DNA from: JBKPCD01 sp046727175
Lineage (GTDB): Bacteria > Acidobacteriota > Vicinamibacteria > Vicinamibacterales > 2-12-FULL-66-21
Assembly: GCA_046727175.1 (NCBI GenBank)
Contig: JBKPCD010000127.1
Coordinates: forward strand, 1 to 25,935
Direction of reading: 5' to 3'
DNA length: 25,935 nt
Positions 22,762-25,935 of this stretch are shown here, one piece after another (the first letter of the stretch is position 1; each line of letters begins with the position of its first letter). The notes beneath the pieces are model-generated. The model was not told where the DNA came from, ran no database searches, and was given only the letters and a program-made list of their open reading frames with translations. The translations under genes and the position numbers were made by a program.

Positions 22762-24086
22762 GCGATGCGGTTCCGATTGCGTGGGGGCTCGGCGAGGTCG
22801 AGCACGGGACCAGAGGGAATTCGCGCGACCACCTCGCGGGCCGGCGGAAGATTCCGTTTCCGCCGGGATAGCCAGCCTGGAAATGGTTCTGCGGAGCGAG
22901 CCTTCCGCGGCTTCGATTCGCGCTGCAGCCGCTGCAGCATGTCGAGGTACTTACGTTCGATCACGGGCCAGGCGTACTGACGCATGAAGTACTCGCGCCC
23001 GTTGCGCCCCAGCCTTGCATGCAGCGGGCCGTTGGACTCGAGCGAGTACAGCGTTTCCGCGAACTCCTCGTAGCGCTCGTAGTAGAGACCGCCGCCGCTG
23101 CGGATGCACTGTCCCTTGAGCACGTCGCAGCGGCCGTTGGCAAGCACCGGCCGGCCGAGCGCCCACGCCTCGAGCGCCACCATGGAGAGGCTCTCGTAGT
23201 ACGAGGGCATGATCAACAGGTCCGCAGCCGCGAGCGCATCGAACTTGTCCGCATCCGAGACGAATCCCAGGTGATGGATCCGAGGATGGTCCGGGACGGG
23301 CATCACCGCATTCCCGATCAGCACGAGATCCAGCCCTCGAGGGAACGTCGCAGCATATCGGCGAAAGTACGCAAACAGATCGCCGCAGCCCTTGTTCTCG
23401 TCGATCCTTCCAATGTAGATCGCAAACGGCCGTCGCAGGCCGAACTTGCGCCGGAAACGAGCGGGATCCGTACGCGCCGGCACTTCGGAGCCGACACCGA
23501 CGACGACACCCGGAACATCGGTATTGCCGGAGACGGCTTGAATCATGCCGCGTTCCTCCGGCGAGTTGTACATGATCGCCCGGACTGTTCTGAGGGCCGG
23601 ACCGAAGATCGCCAGGCCGATCGCAGGGTCGCGCTCCGCTGTTGGAACCAGCACGCTCTTGTTGCTCAACCGACGCGCCACGTGCCAGGCGTGATAGTAG
23701 CGGTAGCTGAAGAGAATGACGAAATCGAACTCGGCGGACGAACGCACGAGATGCCGGATCATCGCCGGGCTCGTGGGGCCTTCACTCGCGAGCCACGCGA
23801 GCTCGTCCGCCATCGAGTGCGTGTGCTCGAAGACGCGACGCGATCGTCGGCCGAACACATCGGGGTTGCGTTCTCGGTTGACCGGGAAACGGCGGACCGC
23901 GACGCCGTTGACGGTTTCCAGGCCTGGAGGAAGGTCGTTGCGCCACGTGATGTAGTCGCGGGCGCAGGTGGTCATGACTTCGACCTGCGCGTGGCGCGCG
24001 AGCCGTTCCGCGATGTACCGGGCATGAAGCTCGGCGCCGCCGTTGATGTCAGCGCCGTACCGCTGAACGACGACTGCGAGCTTCAC
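22758..24086 (-). CDS. GT4-type glycosyltransferase (type 1)
   Basis: A 442-residue GT-B fold enzyme, clear paralogue of the gene at 18963-20294. The start KLAVVVQRYGADINGGAELH, MTTCARDYITWRN and the retained PTAERDPAIGL match its paralogue. The C-terminal lobe has IYIGRIDENKGCGDLF (about 222) and E-x7-E ESLSMVALE (about 295-303). It has no acidic inter-lobe linker but ends in a basic tail of about 50 residues (ESKPRKARSAEPFPG, RRKRNLPPAREVV), which may contact membrane lipids or a partner. Both ends overlap the neighbouring genes in ATGA. The sugar and acceptor cannot be inferred. Confidence 0.88.
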   Translation of the reverse strand: MKLAVVVQRYGADINGGAELHARYIAERLARHAQVEVMTTCARDYITWRNDLPPGLETVNGVAVRRFPVNRERNPDVFGRRSRRVFEHTHSMADELAWLASEGPTSPAMIRHLVRSSAEFDFVILFSYRYYHAWHVARRLSNKSVLVPTAERDPAIGLAIFGPALRTVRAIMYNSPEERGMIQAVSGNTDVPGVVVGVGSEVPARTDPARFRRKFGLRRPFAIYIGRIDENKGCGDLFAYFRRYAATFPRGLDLVLIGNAVMPVPDHPRIHHLGFVSDADKFDALAAADLLIMPSYYESLSMVALEAWALGRPVLANGRCDVLKGQCIRSGGGLYYERYEEFAETLYSLESNGPLHARLGRNGREYFMRQYAWPVIERKYLDMLQRLQRESKPRKARSAEPFPGWLSRRKRNLPPAREVVARIPSGPVLDLAEPPRNRNRIA

Positions 24087-24856
24087 GACTCGCCGGAGTC
24101 GCCGCCCGCATCGGAGTCCTCGGAGGCGCGTTCCGGTTGCGGCTGTGCGGCGGATCCTCCCTGACCCTGTGGCGCGCGTCCCTCGCCGGCTCCACCGGAC
24201 CCCGAGCGCCGCCGGCCACGACGCCTGCGCCTGCGCGAACGGCGCTCCGCCTGGTCCGCATCGGTTGATAGCGTCCCTCCGCCCGTGGGCGGCTGCAACG
24301 GCGCCACGGCGCCTGGACGGTATTGCACGACGCCCTCGAGCGCCCTGGCGCGCCGCTCGTCGAAGTCCAGCCGGCTCGACATCGACTCCACGCGCATCCT
24401 GAGGTTCTTCACCTCGATCCCTAGCCGCGTCGTCTCGAGCACCAGATTGTGAATGAGCTCGTAGTACAGCGACTCGGCCTGGTTGTAGGAATCGTTCAAC
24501 CGCGACTGAATGTGCAGCGCTTCGATGAGCGGGTTGGGATTGAAGAACAGCTTCAGTATCGGATTGAGCAGCTTCCGCAAAAACCGCAAAAACGGCCGGC
24601 TCGACGCGTACAGTGTCGTGTCTTCGAACGCGTAGTTGCGTGGCCCCGTCGATTCATCGCGCTTGCGACGATACTGCTCCAGCAGGTCCGAGCGCACGCC
24701 TTTCGGGTCGAGGAACTTCTCGAGCTTGACGTTGGCCAACTCGCGGATTTCCTCCTCCGTGTAGTCGACACCACGCTTCTCCCGGATTCGCGCGCGAATC
24801 TGCCGCATGATCTGCTCGACATCGACGGAATCGCTTCGGACGGAGAAATCGGACAT
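24083..24856 (-). CDS. First gene of glycosyltransferase operon: coiled-coil protein with arginine-rich, acidic-ended tail
   Basis: A 257-residue protein of unknown function. The N-terminus (VDVEQIMRQIRARIREKRGV, then YTEEEIRELANVKLEKFLDP) is helical and charged; I recall similar openings in proteins of glycan clusters, but cannot confirm this. A hydrophobic, possibly membrane-binding amphipathic stretch lies near 88-112 (PFLRFLRKLLNPILKLFFNP). Helical segments with coiled-coil character follow (about 115-175; SRLNDSYNQAESLYYEL, LGIEVKNLRMRVESM). The tail has a nine-residue-plus arginine block (RRSRRRRRRGRRRSG), Gly/Gln-rich sequence and an acidic end (EDSDAGGDSGES). It may organise the four glycosyltransferases at the membrane; this is inference. 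Its stop overlaps the next start in ATGA. Confidence 0.82.
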   Translation of the reverse strand: MSDFSVRSDSVDVEQIMRQIRARIREKRGVDYTEEEIRELANVKLEKFLDPKGVRSDLLEQYRRKRDESTGPRNYAFEDTTLYASSRPFLRFLRKLLNPILKLFFNPNPLIEALHIQSRLNDSYNQAESLYYELIHNLVLETTRLGIEVKNLRMRVESMSSRLDFDERRARALEGVVQYRPGAVAPLQPPTGGGTLSTDADQAERRSRRRRRRGRRRSGSGGAGEGRAPQGQGGSAAQPQPERASEDSDAGGDSGES

Positions 24857-24859
24857 TCC

Positions 24860-25031
24860 GAATCCCTAAACTAATCCCTGGTCGTGAATCACTCATCGCT
24901 GAATCATTCATCCCTGCATCAGTGCTCAACGAATCCCACATGCGATTCACGGATTCACGATCAGCGATTCGACGATTAGGGGATTCGTGATTCGTGATTG
25001 GGGATTCAGTGATTAGGGATTAGTGATTCGT
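24860..25031. repeat. GATTCGT-type heptad array filling an intergenic region
   Basis: From 24944 to 25031 there are twelve units of 7 or 8 bases, all starting GAT (GATTCAC, GATTCGT, GATTAGG). From about 24860 to 24940 units of the complementary type run (GTGAATC, ACTCATC, ATTCATC). It contains the stop codon of the DUF362 gene (25020-25022) and reaches within a few bases of ATG 24856, so it is the whole gap between these two genes. No clear promoter is visible within it. Confidence 0.88.
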
Positions 25032-25935
25032 TCGCCTCCCGCGAGCCGCGAACTCAGGCGCCTCGCGAATGCACGTTCCGAGAATCCCAATGGACTGCGC
25101 CAGTGCTCGGGCGCCGGTCTTCTGCAACTCGGCGCCAGGGCCGCCGACGTCGGCATAGCCGTTTGCATCCGCGGTGACAGTCTCCCAGTTCCGAAACAGC
25201 CGGCCCCACGGGCTGTCGAGTACGTCCTGCATCACGCGCTTCGCGTTGAACGGGTACCAGAAGCTGTCGTGGTACACGACGCTCGCGACGTACGCCCAGG
25301 GCGCAAGAACGGTCTTCAGCGACCATTCGACTGGTTTTTTCATTGGTCCCCAGTAGATCTTGTGCTGCATCCGCGAGGCAAACGTCATCTTCTGGAATGG
25401 ACCGACGAAGTGCCAGTTCTCTGCTGCCGCCGACTGATCGCCGACGATGTCGATCTCGCGCGGATCACCACACCCGAGACCCAGCTCGTGCGCCATCCGA
25501 ATGAACTTGATCGATAACGGATCGAATCCCATCAGCTTCGCCGCGACCGCATCGATCGCGACCTGATCCGCGCTGGCGAGAACGACGTTCTTCACGGAGG
25601 GGATCATGCACCGCGGCCCGGGGCCGTCGCCCGCGAACGTGCCGTCCATGACCGCAAAGATCCCTCGATGAATCTGCTTCTGGATCATCAGCAGATCCAC
25701 GAGCGTCTCGTGAATCACCGGGTGCGTCCAGTGGCGGCGCTCGTTCAGCAACCCCCCGAACGCGTTCTTCATTGCGCCCGTCGTCGTCGTAAAGACGTGC
25801 GTCTTCACCGTCGGGAGGTGAACGATGTTCTCGCCGATGAACCGTTTCGGGATCATGAAGCCCTTCGGATACACCTCGTTCAGGCACGTGAACTTCTTCG
25901 TGAGGTCTCCGACGGCCTCGCGAACGTTGATCCAC
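25020..25935 (-). CDS. DUF362 family protein, 5' end beyond window
   Basis: At least 304 residues; the frame stays open to the window edge, so the true start lies outside. The DUF362 signature is seen in IVHLPTVKTHVFTTTTGAMK and NAFGGLLNERR, followed by FAVMDGTFAGDGPGPR, VVLASADQVAIDAVAAKLMG and FDPLSIKFIRMAHELGLG. The ferredoxin-like cysteine motifs found at the C-terminus of many DUF362 proteins are not present in the part seen. The C-terminal third includes a W/F/Y-rich, possibly membrane-associated region (APWAYVASVVYHDSFWYPF). The function of the family is unknown, though some members are linked to redox or cofactor enzymes. It lies on the same strand as the glycosyltransferase operon, with only the heptad array between, so it may share its transcript. 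Confidence 0.85.
   Translation of the reverse strand, partial: WINVREAVGDLTKKFTCLNEVYPKGFMIPKRFIGENIVHLPTVKTHVFTTTTGAMKNAFGGLLNERRHWTHPVIHETLVDLLMIQKQIHRGIFAVMDGTFAGDGPGPRCMIPSVKNVVLASADQVAIDAVAAKLMGFDPLSIKFIRMAHELGLGCGDPREIDIVGDQSAAAENWHFVGPFQKMTFASRMQHKIYWGPMKKPVEWSLKTVLAPWAYVASVVYHDSFWYPFNAKRVMQDVLDSPWGRLFRNWETVTADANGYADVGGPGAELQKTGARALAQSIGILGTCIREAPEFAARGRRTNH

Noticed and set aside
24860..25031. CRISPR array
   Set aside because: Units are 7-8 bases without spacers and occur in both orientations; no cas gene nearby.

Overview
The window is a GC-rich bacterial chromosome segment of mostly ordinary housekeeping and envelope genes, with an unusually large set of short repeats at the gene boundaries. 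No rRNA, tRNA, CRISPR array, transposase or phage gene was seen. The content (a methylmalonyl-CoA mutase catalytic subunit without a B12 domain, a barrel protein with a carboxypeptidase-regulatory-like N-terminus, a sigma-54 response regulator paired with a PDZ-containing kinase, and a GT4 glycosyltransferase operon) fits Acidobacteriota, perhaps Vicinamibacteria. That placement is an inference from gene style and is not proven by the sequence.

Layout. 1-2633 (+): the tail of a possible upstream gene, a GC-rich repeat, a small Cys-rich membrane protein and acetyl-CoA synthetase. 2701-3387 (+): a LolD/MacB-type ABC ATPase without a permease. 3478-7150 (-): two Opp/Dpp-type ATPases (F and D), again without permeases, and methylmalonyl-CoA mutase. 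7151-7882 (+): a repeat, a strong sigma-70-like promoter and a 102-residue unknown protein. 7972-10620 (-): enolase and ADP-glucose pyrophosphorylase. 10887-13989 (+): a secreted protein and a plug-less TonB-receptor-like barrel protein. 14388-18840 (+): a membrane histidine kinase and its sigma-54 activator. 18963-24856 (-): a five-gene operon with one coiled-coil protein and four GT4 glycosyltransferases, every junction being a 4-base ATGA overlap. 25020-25935 (-): a DUF362 protein cut by the window end.

Working together. Acs, Mcm, enolase and GlgC are central carbon genes (acetate activation, propionate/methylmalonate route, glycolysis, glycogen) but do not form one operon. The kinase/regulator pair is a complete two-component system. 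The glycosyltransferase operon probably builds a surface or exported glycan.

The most unusual feature is a set of 7-8-base tandem repeat arrays. At least five sequence families are present, usually as one array facing its complementary array, and many touch or contain a stop codon (ABC ATPase, oppF, mcm, the 102-aa gene, glgC, the response regulator, the DUF362 gene). A separate GC-rich element of about 75-100 bases occurs three times with two conserved hairpins. One copy supplies the stop codon of the kinase and the ribosome binding site of its response regulator.
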